NCBI GenBank assembly: GCA_002386405.1
Contig: DGIP01000249.1
Coordinates: 1-8,038 of the forward strand
Source of the DNA: Stenotrophomonas maltophilia
GTDB lineage: Bacteria; Pseudomonadota; Gammaproteobacteria; Xanthomonadales; Xanthomonadaceae
DNA: 8,038 bases
Reading direction: 5' to 3'
The translations under genes were made by a program, and so were the position numbers. Positions 1 to 5,087 of the stretch are shown here, one piece after another (the first letter of the stretch is position 1; every line of letters starts with the position of its first letter). Under the pieces are notes generated by a model. That model saw only the letters and a program-made list of their open reading frames with translations. It made no database searches and was not told where the DNA came from.

Positions 1-192
1 CGGATGGCACCGGACTCCACCAGCGAGGTGATCTCGCTCAGCTGACGCCCGTTGGCGCGCATGAACAGGAACGTGTACGTCACGCCCTGCTGCCTGGCCT
101 TGCTGCGGATGCCGCGGCTTAGCAGGCGGATCACCTGCTTCAGGGGCCACGCAAGCCCGCGCGCCACAGCAAACGCAGGCGTGGGCAGTCCG
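1..192 (-). pseudogene. C-terminal remnant of NADP-dependent alcohol dehydrogenase / quinone oxidoreductase (MDR family)
   Basis: Reading the minus strand from about 192 down to 1 gives an open frame with GLPTPAFAVARGLAWPLK, then LLSRGIRSKARQQGV, YTFLFMRANG, and QLSEITSLVESGAIR at the window edge. This pattern (PTPxFA, a WPLK/LLS helix, then YxFLFMRxxGxQLxEI, then a GxIRP-type end) is what I know from the C-terminal third of medium-chain, zinc-independent NADP-dependent alcohol dehydrogenases/quinone oxidoreductases. The C-terminus lies beyond the left edge. Upstream of GLPTP the frame stays open but the residues (GEVAQDRDQCPGTNLT) do not look like the Rossmann core that should come before. 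They are the antisense of the LysR remnant on the other strand, so the N-terminal part is missing and no start is available. I infer a pseudogene truncated by a deletion. The family call is from memory of the motif and is fairly sure; the exact substrate is unknown. Confidence 0.7.
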
Positions 193-194
193 GT

Positions 195-374
195 GAGATT
201 CGTGCCGGGACACTGGTCCCGATCCTGCGCGACTTCCCCCTGGTATCCACCCATACGCTCTGGGCGATCTACCCGACCGCGAGCGAACTCGCGCCCAAGG
301 TGCGGGTCTTCATCGACTGGCTGGTGGAGCGTATTGGGCCTGAGCCCTATTGGGACCGGGGCTTGTTACTTTGA
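195..374 (+). pseudogene. C-terminal remnant of a LysR-type transcriptional regulator
   Basis: The plus frame beginning near the GAG at 195 reads EIRAGTLVPILRDFPL, then THTLWAIYPTASELAPKVR, VFIDWLVERIGPEPYWDRG, and stops at TGA 372-374. This is the typical end of the substrate-binding domain of LysR regulators: the loop GxLVPxLxDFP, then LWAxYPxxxxLxPKVRxFIDxLVExxGxxPYWD. Only about 60 of the usual ~300 residues remain. The DNA-binding helix-turn-helix and most of the effector domain are absent. Upstream codons in the same frame (RHSKRRRGQ) are the antisense of the dehydrogenase remnant and carry no LysR similarity. The piece cannot act as a regulator. Its position back to back with the dehydrogenase fragment suggests that the two were once a divergent regulator/target pair. 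Confidence 0.8.
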
Positions 375-528
375 TCTGGCCTACGTAGCAACTTGAGATT
401 GTCGCTAAGGTTGGGCGATCTGCGCTCGCTTGTTGGCCGGCCGCAGCCGCTCTAAGATCGCGCATCGGCCGGGGGGAATCCTGCCGTAGGGTTTTTCCTG
501 AGTTATTCATGAGAGCCGATCATTCCAG
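375..528. other. Non-coding stretch between LysR remnant and small membrane ORF
   Basis: I see no convincing gene in these bases. Short open frames cross it on both strands but have no recognisable protein pattern or ribosome binding site. A loose inverted pair, CCGGCCG near 438 and CGGCCGG near 465 with a long loop, could form a weak hairpin after the LysR stop, but no T-run follows it directly. This may be leftover 3' flank of the damaged LysR gene plus the upstream region of the next small ORF. Confidence 0.4.
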
Positions 529-687
529 ATGGGATACGCCCTCGGTCGCAGCATCACACCACCGCTCATCATCGGCTTGGTTGCTACGTACTTCTTCTTC
601 AAGTTCAGGACAGACAAGGCGCATCAGCTTCGTGTCCAGAAGCTACGCCAGAGCAGGGCAGAGGTGAGCGCGACCGCTGACAACTGA
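529..687 (+). CDS. Small hypothetical protein with one membrane segment (52 aa)
   Basis: ATG at 529 opens a 52-codon frame. It has an N-terminal hydrophobic stretch (residues about 9-24, TPPLIIGLVATYFFF) followed by a basic, polar tail (KFRTDKAHQLRVQKLRQSR) ending in ATADN. That layout fits a single-pass inner-membrane peptide with a cytoplasmic tail by the positive-inside pattern. No clear Shine-Dalgarno precedes the ATG. The frame is open from 502, just after a TGA at 499-501, but offers no better start. The stop is TGA 685-687, and the same frame then stays open to 948, so this ORF and the next are separated by one stop codon. I do not recognise the family. It could be a true small gene or the 5' part of a damaged one. 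Confidence 0.4.
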   Translation: MGYALGRSITPPLIIGLVATYFFFKFRTDKAHQLRVQKLRQSRAEVSATADN

Positions 688-699
688 GTCAGGCAGTCG

Positions 700-948
700 T
701 TGCTGGTCATCCGGAGCAAGGTACGCACCCACGTGAGCGGATACTGGTTCACTTCCTCGCTGTTTGATATCGAGCCTGACGGGCAGGATGCGTCCAACCC
801 GCAAAGGGACGGACGACAGCTCGCGCTCTGGCTCCGGTTGCGGCTTGAGCAGCGTGGCTATGTCATTGAAAAGGTTGTCGCAGAGGACTGGGGCTGGTGC
901 GTCATCTGCCAGTCCAAGCCCGTCCGCGCTTCTCGATCGGTCGGGTGA
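700..948 (+). CDS. Hypothetical protein with YWFTSSLF / EDWGWCVICQ motifs, possibly C-terminally broken
   Basis: The frame gives an 82-aa product if it starts at TTG 700; no ATG or GTG start is available and the Shine-Dalgarno is weak (AGGCAG at 691-696). The body looks like a real protein: RSKVRTHVSGYWFTSSLF, DIEPDGQDASNPQRDGRQLA, WLRLRLEQRGYVIEKV and EDWGWCVICQSKP. I recall a small uncharacterised bacterial family with YWF(T)SxLFxIEP, NPxRxGRQLAxWL, and EDWGWCVMCQxxP in this order. Its members continue after CQxxP with more structured sequence. Here the frame ends 10 residues later in ASRSVG and TGA 946-948, so the C-terminus is probably lost to a frameshift or junction around 915-930. No function is known to me. 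It shares the frame of the 529-687 ORF. Confidence 0.5.
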   Translation: MLVIRSKVRTHVSGYWFTSSLFDIEPDGQDASNPQRDGRQLALWLRLRLEQRGYVIEKVVAEDWGWCVICQSKPVRASRSVG

Positions 949-1121
949 GGAGTACCCACGGGGCATAACGCCCGAGGTTCTGCTCGAAAACGATCAGGAT
1001 GCCGTCGAAACCGCCGAAGAGTGGCTCCCTTCCAAGCCTTGGAAATTTCTGAACGGTGCCCGCTCAGGTCGTATTTCACCCACCACGCGCCCTCGCACTT
1101 GCGGGGCGCAAAGGAAGAAGA
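949..1121 (+). other. Possible frameshifted coding remnant ahead of the membrane-protein gene
   Basis: No intact gene is seen here. The +1 frame relative to the 700-948 ORF is open and protein-like from about 922 to 1075: it reads GEEYPRGITPEVLLEND, QDAVETAEEW, LPSKPWKFLNGARSG. After this it loses protein character (SPTTRPRTCGAQRKKNGK). This may be the displaced C-terminus of the 700-948 protein or a piece of another gene. I do not recognise it. The last part (1111-1117, AAGGAAG) holds the ribosome binding site of the next gene. Confidence 0.3.
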
Positions 1122-1655
1122 ATGGCAAACCACATATACCGCTTGCTCCCCGGCGCCGCTCTCGGCCTGGCTGTCATCGCGGCCGCCGCGCACCTTGGCT
1201 GGGAATACACTCACGGCGGCATCCGCAGCCACCATCTACTCAACCGAGCTGACCTGCCGACGATTTCCAACGCATGGGGCCTGCTGGTGCTTCCCGTGCT
1301 GGGCTGGCTCGCCGGCAGCGTCGTCGCGCGCAGGGCGTCGGCGGCACCCTCGGTGGCACGCAAGGCGCTGGCAGGCTTTCTTGGCGCGCTGGCCGCAGGT
1401 TGCGCGCTGTCGGTGGCCTTCATCGCCGGCAGCGAGTCGGCTGCGGGGGCGGTGTTCCTGGGCGTACTGCTCTCTGGACTGGTGCTTCCTACTTATCGGG
1501 CCGAGTACCTGTTCGGCTTCGTGCTGGGCATGACCTCCGTCTTCGGTTCAATTCTGCCCACTCTGTTCGGGCTGCTGGCTGTGGGCATTTCCGCCGCCGC
1601 GCACCTGCTGCTGTGGCCGGCGGGAATGTGGGTTTTGCGCCGCGCTCGCGGTTGA
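1122..1655 (+). CDS. Integral membrane protein of unknown function (177 aa)
   Basis: I place the start at ATG 1122 because AAGGAAGAAGA lies directly before it. The open frame extends 22 codons further upstream, but those (VVFHPPRALALAGRK) look untranslated. The product is very hydrophobic, rich in Ala, Gly and Leu, with about five to six membrane segments: residues about 8-25, 48-68, 80-104, 107-125, 129-150 and 150-171. Polar breaks carry Arg/Lys (VVARRAS, RKALAG, TYRAEY) and the C-terminus is basic (VLRRARG). The motif HLGWEYTHGGIRSHHLLNRADLP between segments 1 and 2 is His-rich and may face the periplasm. I do not recognise a family, so no substrate or activity is offered. The gene ends 27 bp before the 3' end of the convergent EAL gene. 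Confidence 0.75.
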   Translation: MANHIYRLLPGAALGLAVIAAAAHLGWEYTHGGIRSHHLLNRADLPTISNAWGLLVLPVLGWLAGSVVARRASAAPSVARKALAGFLGALAAGCALSVAFIAGSESAAGAVFLGVLLSGLVLPTYRAEYLFGFVLGMTSVFGSILPTLFGLLAVGISAAAHLLLWPAGMWVLRRARG

Positions 1656-1682
1656 TCCATTCATCAAGCCGTGTTGCGCGGA

Positions 1683-2447
1683 TCACATCGCCCAGGGGAT
1701 GTCGGCATCGTTCACGATGCGCTCAAACTGCGGCCGGGCGAACCAATATCCCTGCATCAGGCTGATGCCGAGGTCGGAAAGGCAGTGCGCCTCATCGCCG
1801 GTTTCTATCCCTTCGGCTATCACATCGACGCCCAGCTGCTCACACATGGATACCACGCCCGCCACGATCGCCCGCCGCGACGCGCTCTGGTCGATTCCCC
1901 GGATCAAGGCCATGTCCAACTTGACGATGTCCGGCTGGAAATCGGCAAGCAGGTTCAGGCCTGCGAAGCCGGCACCAAAATCGTCGATTGCCGTCTTGAA
2001 GCCGATGCGCTTGTATTCGTTGAAGATTTCGGCCAGCCATTTGCCATCGCTGACCTGCTCGCCTTCTACCGTCTCGAAGATTATCCGGTTGACCGGGAAT
2101 CCATGCTGGGCGGCAGCCCGTAGTGTGGAACGTATACAGACCTCCGGCCTGTAGATCGCGTTGGGCAGGAAATTAATGGAGAGATGAGACTGCATCCGCA
2201 GCTGCGCCGCGATGCGTATGGCCTTTTCACGGCAGGACTGATCGAACGAATAGCGGCTGTCTGAGGTAATTCTTGACAGCACCGAACTTGCGGCCTCCCC
2301 GGCCGGGCCACGCACAAGAGCTTCGTGCGCGAATATTCTCCTTGCGGAAATATCGACGATAGGCTGGAACGCGTAGCTGAAGTCAAACGGCAGCGGATCT
2401 GCATCGCGGCACTGGGCGCAGCCGGCGCGCAAATCGGGGGAGGGCAT
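1683..2447 (-). CDS. Stand-alone EAL-domain cyclic-di-GMP phosphodiesterase
   Basis: The 254-aa product is almost entirely one EAL domain (residues about 20-245), with no GGDEF partner, PAS/BLUF sensor or membrane segment, so it should be cytosolic. EAL enzymes hydrolyse c-di-GMP to pGpG. All key positions are visible: E42 (HEALVRG), N92 (SINFL), E125 in FETVE (in place of the more usual ExTE order), D155-D156 (AIDDFGAG), K176 (VKLDM), E212 (AEGIET) and Q232 (QGYWFARP). Activity is therefore likely. The short N-terminus carries a Cys pair, C10 and C13 (CAQC), which might bind metal or respond to redox; this is inference. The start is ATG at 2445-2447 with GGAG (CTCC on plus, 2456-2459) eight bases upstream. 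It is convergent with the membrane-protein gene. The family call is firm; the biological output (motility, biofilm or virulence) is not visible here. Confidence 0.92.
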   Translation of the reverse strand: MPSPDLRAGCAQCRDADPLPFDFSYAFQPIVDISARRIFAHEALVRGPAGEAASSVLSRITSDSRYSFDQSCREKAIRIAAQLRMQSHLSINFLPNAIYRPEVCIRSTLRAAAQHGFPVNRIIFETVEGEQVSDGKWLAEIFNEYKRIGFKTAIDDFGAGFAGLNLLADFQPDIVKLDMALIRGIDQSASRRAIVAGVVSMCEQLGVDVIAEGIETGDEAHCLSDLGISLMQGYWFARPQFERIVNDADIPWAM

Positions 2448-2597
2448 GCGTTTGACTCCGTGGCCTGTTCAGTTGTCCAGAATAACCGGATGCCGATCAG
2501 AGCCATGTGGACGCCAATATGCGTACAGGGGGTCAGTTACGGGAGGACGTCGGCATCAGCGCGATTGGGCTGAGGAGAGGAAACTGAAGGGCATTGC
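2448..2597. other. Intergenic region upstream of the EAL gene
   Basis: This 150-bp stretch lies between the start of the EAL gene and the hairpin after the ferritin-like gene. Both neighbours are read on the minus strand. It should hold the promoter of the EAL gene. I cannot point to a clear -35/-10 pair. The only certain element is the GGAG ribosome binding site at 2456-2459. Confidence 0.4.
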
Positions 2598-2620
2598 GGA
2601 GCGGCCGGCCAGGCCGCTCC
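2598..2620 (-). terminator. GC-rich hairpin downstream of the ferritin-like gene
   Basis: A perfect 9-bp inverted repeat, GGAGCGGCC (2598-2606) and GGCCGCTCC (2612-2620), encloses a 5-nt loop. It lies about 20 bp past the TGA of the minus-strand ferritin-like gene. On the minus strand no proper T-run follows (GCAATGCCCTTCAGTTT), so it may be a weak terminator or an mRNA-stabilising stem. It separates this gene from the downstream EAL gene. Confidence 0.55.
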
Positions 2621-2639
2621 CTGGTGATGCGCTATCGCT

Positions 2640-3137
2640 TCAGGCAGCCTGCGCGGCCTTGGCGTTGCCCCCTGACTTGGCAATCATCGTCAACTTCTCG
2701 TCGGTTGCCTTTTCTTCTGCAAGGGTTTCCAGCAGCAGCGGGAGCGCGTCCTTGTAGCCAAGCTGCTTGGCGAGCGCGGCGATCGTGCCGTAGGAGGCGA
2801 TCTCGTAGTGCTCGACCTTCTGTGCGCCACCGATCAAGGCGGCATCGCGCACGGGGCCTTCTTCGATGCTGTCGATGGCGTCTTTTCCTTCTTCAACCAG
2901 ACCCTCCATGGCGGCGCACTTGATGCGCTTGAGCCGAATGCCGAGCAGTTCCACCACCTTATCGATGCGCTCGATCTGGCCCTGGGTTTCCTCCAGGTGG
3001 GTTTCGAACGCGGCCGCCAGGTCAGGGTTGGTCGCCGCCCGGGCCAGGCGCGGCAATGCTTTGGTGAGCTGCTTTTCGGCGCTGTAGATATCCGACAGCT
3101 CGTGGATGAACAGGTCTTCCGCTGTTTTGATCCTCAT
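2640..3137 (-). CDS. YciE/YciF-type ferritin-like protein (DUF892)
   Basis: The 165-aa product begins MRIKTAEDLFIHELSDIYSAEKQL, the signature opening of the DUF892/YciE-YciF family, and is nearly all helical, as expected for a four-helix ferritin-like bundle. Candidate metal ligands fall in the expected helices: E21 (YSAEKQL), E49/E50 (HLEETQ), E109-H110 (QKVEHYE), E112 and E141/E142 (LAEEKATDEKL). The length fits the family. I chose ATG 3135-3137 because GGAG lies seven bases upstream (CTCC on plus, 3145-3148); an upstream in-frame extension (RSNITWRTR) has no family character. Family members such as E. coli YciE/YciF are linked to osmotic or oxidative stress, and iron or manganese binding is proposed; the exact role is unknown. 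It is divergent from the arylsulfatase across a 255-bp region. No membrane segment or signal peptide is seen, so it is probably cytoplasmic. Confidence 0.9.
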   Translation of the reverse strand: MRIKTAEDLFIHELSDIYSAEKQLTKALPRLARAATNPDLAAAFETHLEETQGQIERIDKVVELLGIRLKRIKCAAMEGLVEEGKDAIDSIEEGPVRDAALIGGAQKVEHYEIASYGTIAALAKQLGYKDALPLLLETLAEEKATDEKLTMIAKSGGNAKAAQAA

Positions 3138-3222
3138 TCTGGTTCTCCAGGTGATGTTTGAGCGAAGCACCGACGCTAGGCCCCCTCCCGTGAGCACCGC
3201 GCGCAGGTATGTGAATCGGCCT

Positions 3223-3323
3223 GCACATGAATGTGCCCAGTAAACATACTGGTCCTACGCTGGTAGAAATCCGGTTGCTCGCAGTGAGCACGAAATTCAA
3301 AGTGGAATAGAACTGATCGATCA
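3223..3323. promoter_or_regulatory. Dyad-rich divergent promoter region between ferritin-like and sulfatase genes
   Basis: Four small perfect inverted repeats fall within 101 bp: GCACAT-GA-ATGTGC (3223-3236), directly followed by CCAGTA-AACA-TACTGG (3237-3252), then TGCTC-GCAGT-GAGCA (3276-3290) and the 10-bp palindrome TGATCGATCA (3314-3323). They lie between two divergent genes, a natural place for operator sites serving one or both. I cannot assign a regulator, and I do not see a confident sigma-70 promoter. Individual short dyads can arise by chance, but two abutting ones plus two more in a small intergenic region is notable. The rest of the 3138-3392 gap shows no gene. Confidence 0.45.
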
Positions 3324-3392
3324 ACAGCAGTTCCCCCTCCATATGAATACACCGCCGACAAGCCGACCACGTGCACGGCAAGGAGAACACCG

Positions 3393-4916
3393 ATGGCAAA
3401 GAAGAAGGAAAGCACTGACAAGAAGCCGAACATCCTGATTCTGTGGGGTGATGACATCGGCCAGTTCAACCTCAGCTGCTACTCACACGGCGTCATGGGC
3501 TACCACACGCCCAACATCGATCGCATTGCGAAAGAAGGCGTGCTGTTTACCGACTACTACGCCGAACAAAGCTGCACTGCAGGCAGGGCCTCATTCATTA
3601 CCGGCCAAGCCGGCCTGCGCACCGGCCTCACCAAGGTCGGGATGCCCGGTGCCGACTTGGGAATGCAGAAGACCAATCCCACCATCGCGCGCATCATGAA
3701 GCACCAGGGTTACCGTACGGGTCAGTTTGGTAAGAATCATCTTGGCGACCGCGACGAGCATCTGCCGACCGTGCACGGCTTCGATGAATTCTTCGGCAAC
3801 CTGTATCACCTCAACGCGGAAGAAGAGCCTGAACTGCGGGACTACCCGCCAGAGTCGGACTACCCGGACTTCCGCAAGAAGTACGGCCCGCGCGGCGTGC
3901 TTCACTGCTGGGCGGACGGCAAGGGTGGGCAGAAGATCGAGAACACGGGCCCGTTGACCAAGAAGCGCATGGAAACCGTCGACGAAGAGTTCCTGGCGGC
4001 GGCGAAGAAGTTCATCAAAGCCGCGGTGGACGCCGACGAACAGTTCTTCGTGTGGTTCAACACCACCCACATGCATTTCCGTACACATGGCAAGCCGGAG
4101 AGCCTCGGACAGTCAGGACGCTGGCAGTCTGAATACCACGACGTGATGATCGACCACGACAAGAATATCGGGGAGATGCTCGACTACCTGGAGGAGCTGG
4201 GCATTGTCGACAACACATTCGTGATGTATTCCACCGATAACGGCCCCCATCAGAACAGCTGGCCCGATGCCGGAACCACGCCGTTCCGTAGCGAGAAGAA
4301 CACCAACTGGGAGGGCGCCTTCCGCGTACCGGCGGTTGTACGGTATCCCGGTGTGCTGGAGCCCGGTACGCTGGTCAATGGCATCGTATCCCACCTCGAC
4401 TGGCTGCCGACGCTGGCACGTATGGCCGGTGCCGGAGACGTCAAGAAGGACCTGAAGAAGGGGGCTACCTACGACGGGCACAAGTTCAAGGTGCATCTGG
4501 ACGGCTACGACCTGACCGATTACCTGACCGGGAAGACCGATCAGAGCCCAAGGCCTGGCTTCGTCTACTTCAACGACGACTCCGATGTTGTTGCCCTCCG
4601 CTTCGACAACTGGAAGATCGTGTTCTTCGAGCAGCGTACGGAGGGAACCCTGAAGATCTGGGCAAACCCGTTCACGCCGCTGCGCGTCCCCAAGATCTTC
4701 AACCTGCGCACGGACCCGATGGAACGCGCCGACATCACCTCCAACACCTACTACGACTGGTTGCTGGACCATGTGTTCCTGCTGGTGCCGGCACAGGCAC
4801 TGATGGGGGAGTTCCTGGAGTCCTTCGTTGAGTTCCCGCCCACACAGAAGGCGGCCAGCTTCTCGATCGACCAGGTGGTGGCAAAGATCGACCAGGCGAT
4901 GACCGCAAACCACTAG
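3393..4916 (+). CDS. Arylsulfatase, formylglycine-dependent (CTAGR-type)
   Basis: The 507-aa product is a full-length sulfatase of the alkaline-phosphatase fold, hydrolysing sulfate esters. Active-site elements are in order: D20-D21 (LWGDDIGQ), the formylglycine motif C61-T-A-G-R65 (EQSCTAGRASF), K114 and H116 (QFGKNHLGD, the usual GKxHLG), H226 (NTTHMHF), D282-N283 (STDNGPH), and K302 with the WEG of the substrate-side loop (NTNWEGAFRVP). The modified Cys motif has Ala in place of the more usual Pro; both CxPxR and CxAxR are known targets of formylglycine-generating systems. The C-terminal part (ITSNTYYDW, AASFSIDQV) matches an uncharacterised bacterial subfamily I recall. The N-terminus (MAKKKESTDKKPNIL) has no signal peptide, so the enzyme appears cytoplasmic. 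The start is ATG 3393 with AGGAG at 3381-3385. A terminator follows. No maturation enzyme lies in the window. The natural substrate is unknown. Confidence 0.93.
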   Translation: MAKKKESTDKKPNILILWGDDIGQFNLSCYSHGVMGYHTPNIDRIAKEGVLFTDYYAEQSCTAGRASFITGQAGLRTGLTKVGMPGADLGMQKTNPTIARIMKHQGYRTGQFGKNHLGDRDEHLPTVHGFDEFFGNLYHLNAEEEPELRDYPPESDYPDFRKKYGPRGVLHCWADGKGGQKIENTGPLTKKRMETVDEEFLAAAKKFIKAAVDADEQFFVWFNTTHMHFRTHGKPESLGQSGRWQSEYHDVMIDHDKNIGEMLDYLEELGIVDNTFVMYSTDNGPHQNSWPDAGTTPFRSEKNTNWEGAFRVPAVVRYPGVLEPGTLVNGIVSHLDWLPTLARMAGAGDVKKDLKKGATYDGHKFKVHLDGYDLTDYLTGKTDQSPRPGFVYFNDDSDVVALRFDNWKIVFFEQRTEGTLKIWANPFTPLRVPKIFNLRTDPMERADITSNTYYDWLLDHVFLLVPAQALMGEFLESFVEFPPTQKAASFSIDQVVAKIDQAMTANH

Positions 4917-4940
4917 GGCAATGCCCAAGCGCAGGATCGC

Positions 4941-4982
4941 CCGCCCGTTGATTTCCCCTGAAATCAGCGGGCGGTGCGTTTT
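4941..4982 (+). terminator. Intrinsic terminator after the arylsulfatase
   Basis: A 14-bp stem (left arm 4941-4954, right arm 4961-4974, one G-U pair, 6-nt loop CCCCTG) begins 24 bp past the sulfatase stop. A TTTT run at 4979-4982 follows after GTGCG. This is a good Rho-independent terminator on the plus strand. It suggests the sulfatase message ends here and the SulP gene has its own promoter in 4983-5087, although readthrough is possible. Confidence 0.8.
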
Positions 4983-5087
4983 CTGCTGCGACCAATCCGA
5001 CCCATTGGCTGGATAGATCACCTGAACGTAATGGCCACGATCCAACATCCTCCTGACCCTGTAGCACCCGCGAAGTGAGAAGGTCGA

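Noticed and set aside
52..396. Open frame of 114 aa on the plus strand over the left end
   Set aside because: It crosses the dehydrogenase and LysR remnants in a frame that matches neither. The real signals are on minus (1-192) and in plus frame 3 (195-374).
382..590. 11-bp inverted repeat GTTGCTACGTA (rc copy at 383-393, copy at 579-589)
   Set aside because: Several 11-bp inverted matches are expected by chance in 8 kb, there is no target duplication or transposase, and the second copy is inside the small ORF.
1653..1685. 6-bp inverted repeat TGATCC / GGATCA holding both convergent stop codons
   Set aside because: The loop is 21 nt, the stem short and no T-run follows, so it is not a credible terminator. 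It probably reflects two TGA stops followed by similar bases.
1671..2154. Two plus-strand open frames of about 150 aa
   Set aside because: They are antisense to the EAL gene, whose residues E42, N92, D155-D156, K176 and E212 fix the true strand.
4113..5048. Long 311-aa open frame on the minus strand
   Set aside because: It lies antisense to the arylsulfatase, which has all catalytic motifs, and its translation is a low-complexity Val/Gly/Arg mix typical of GC-rich antisense frames.
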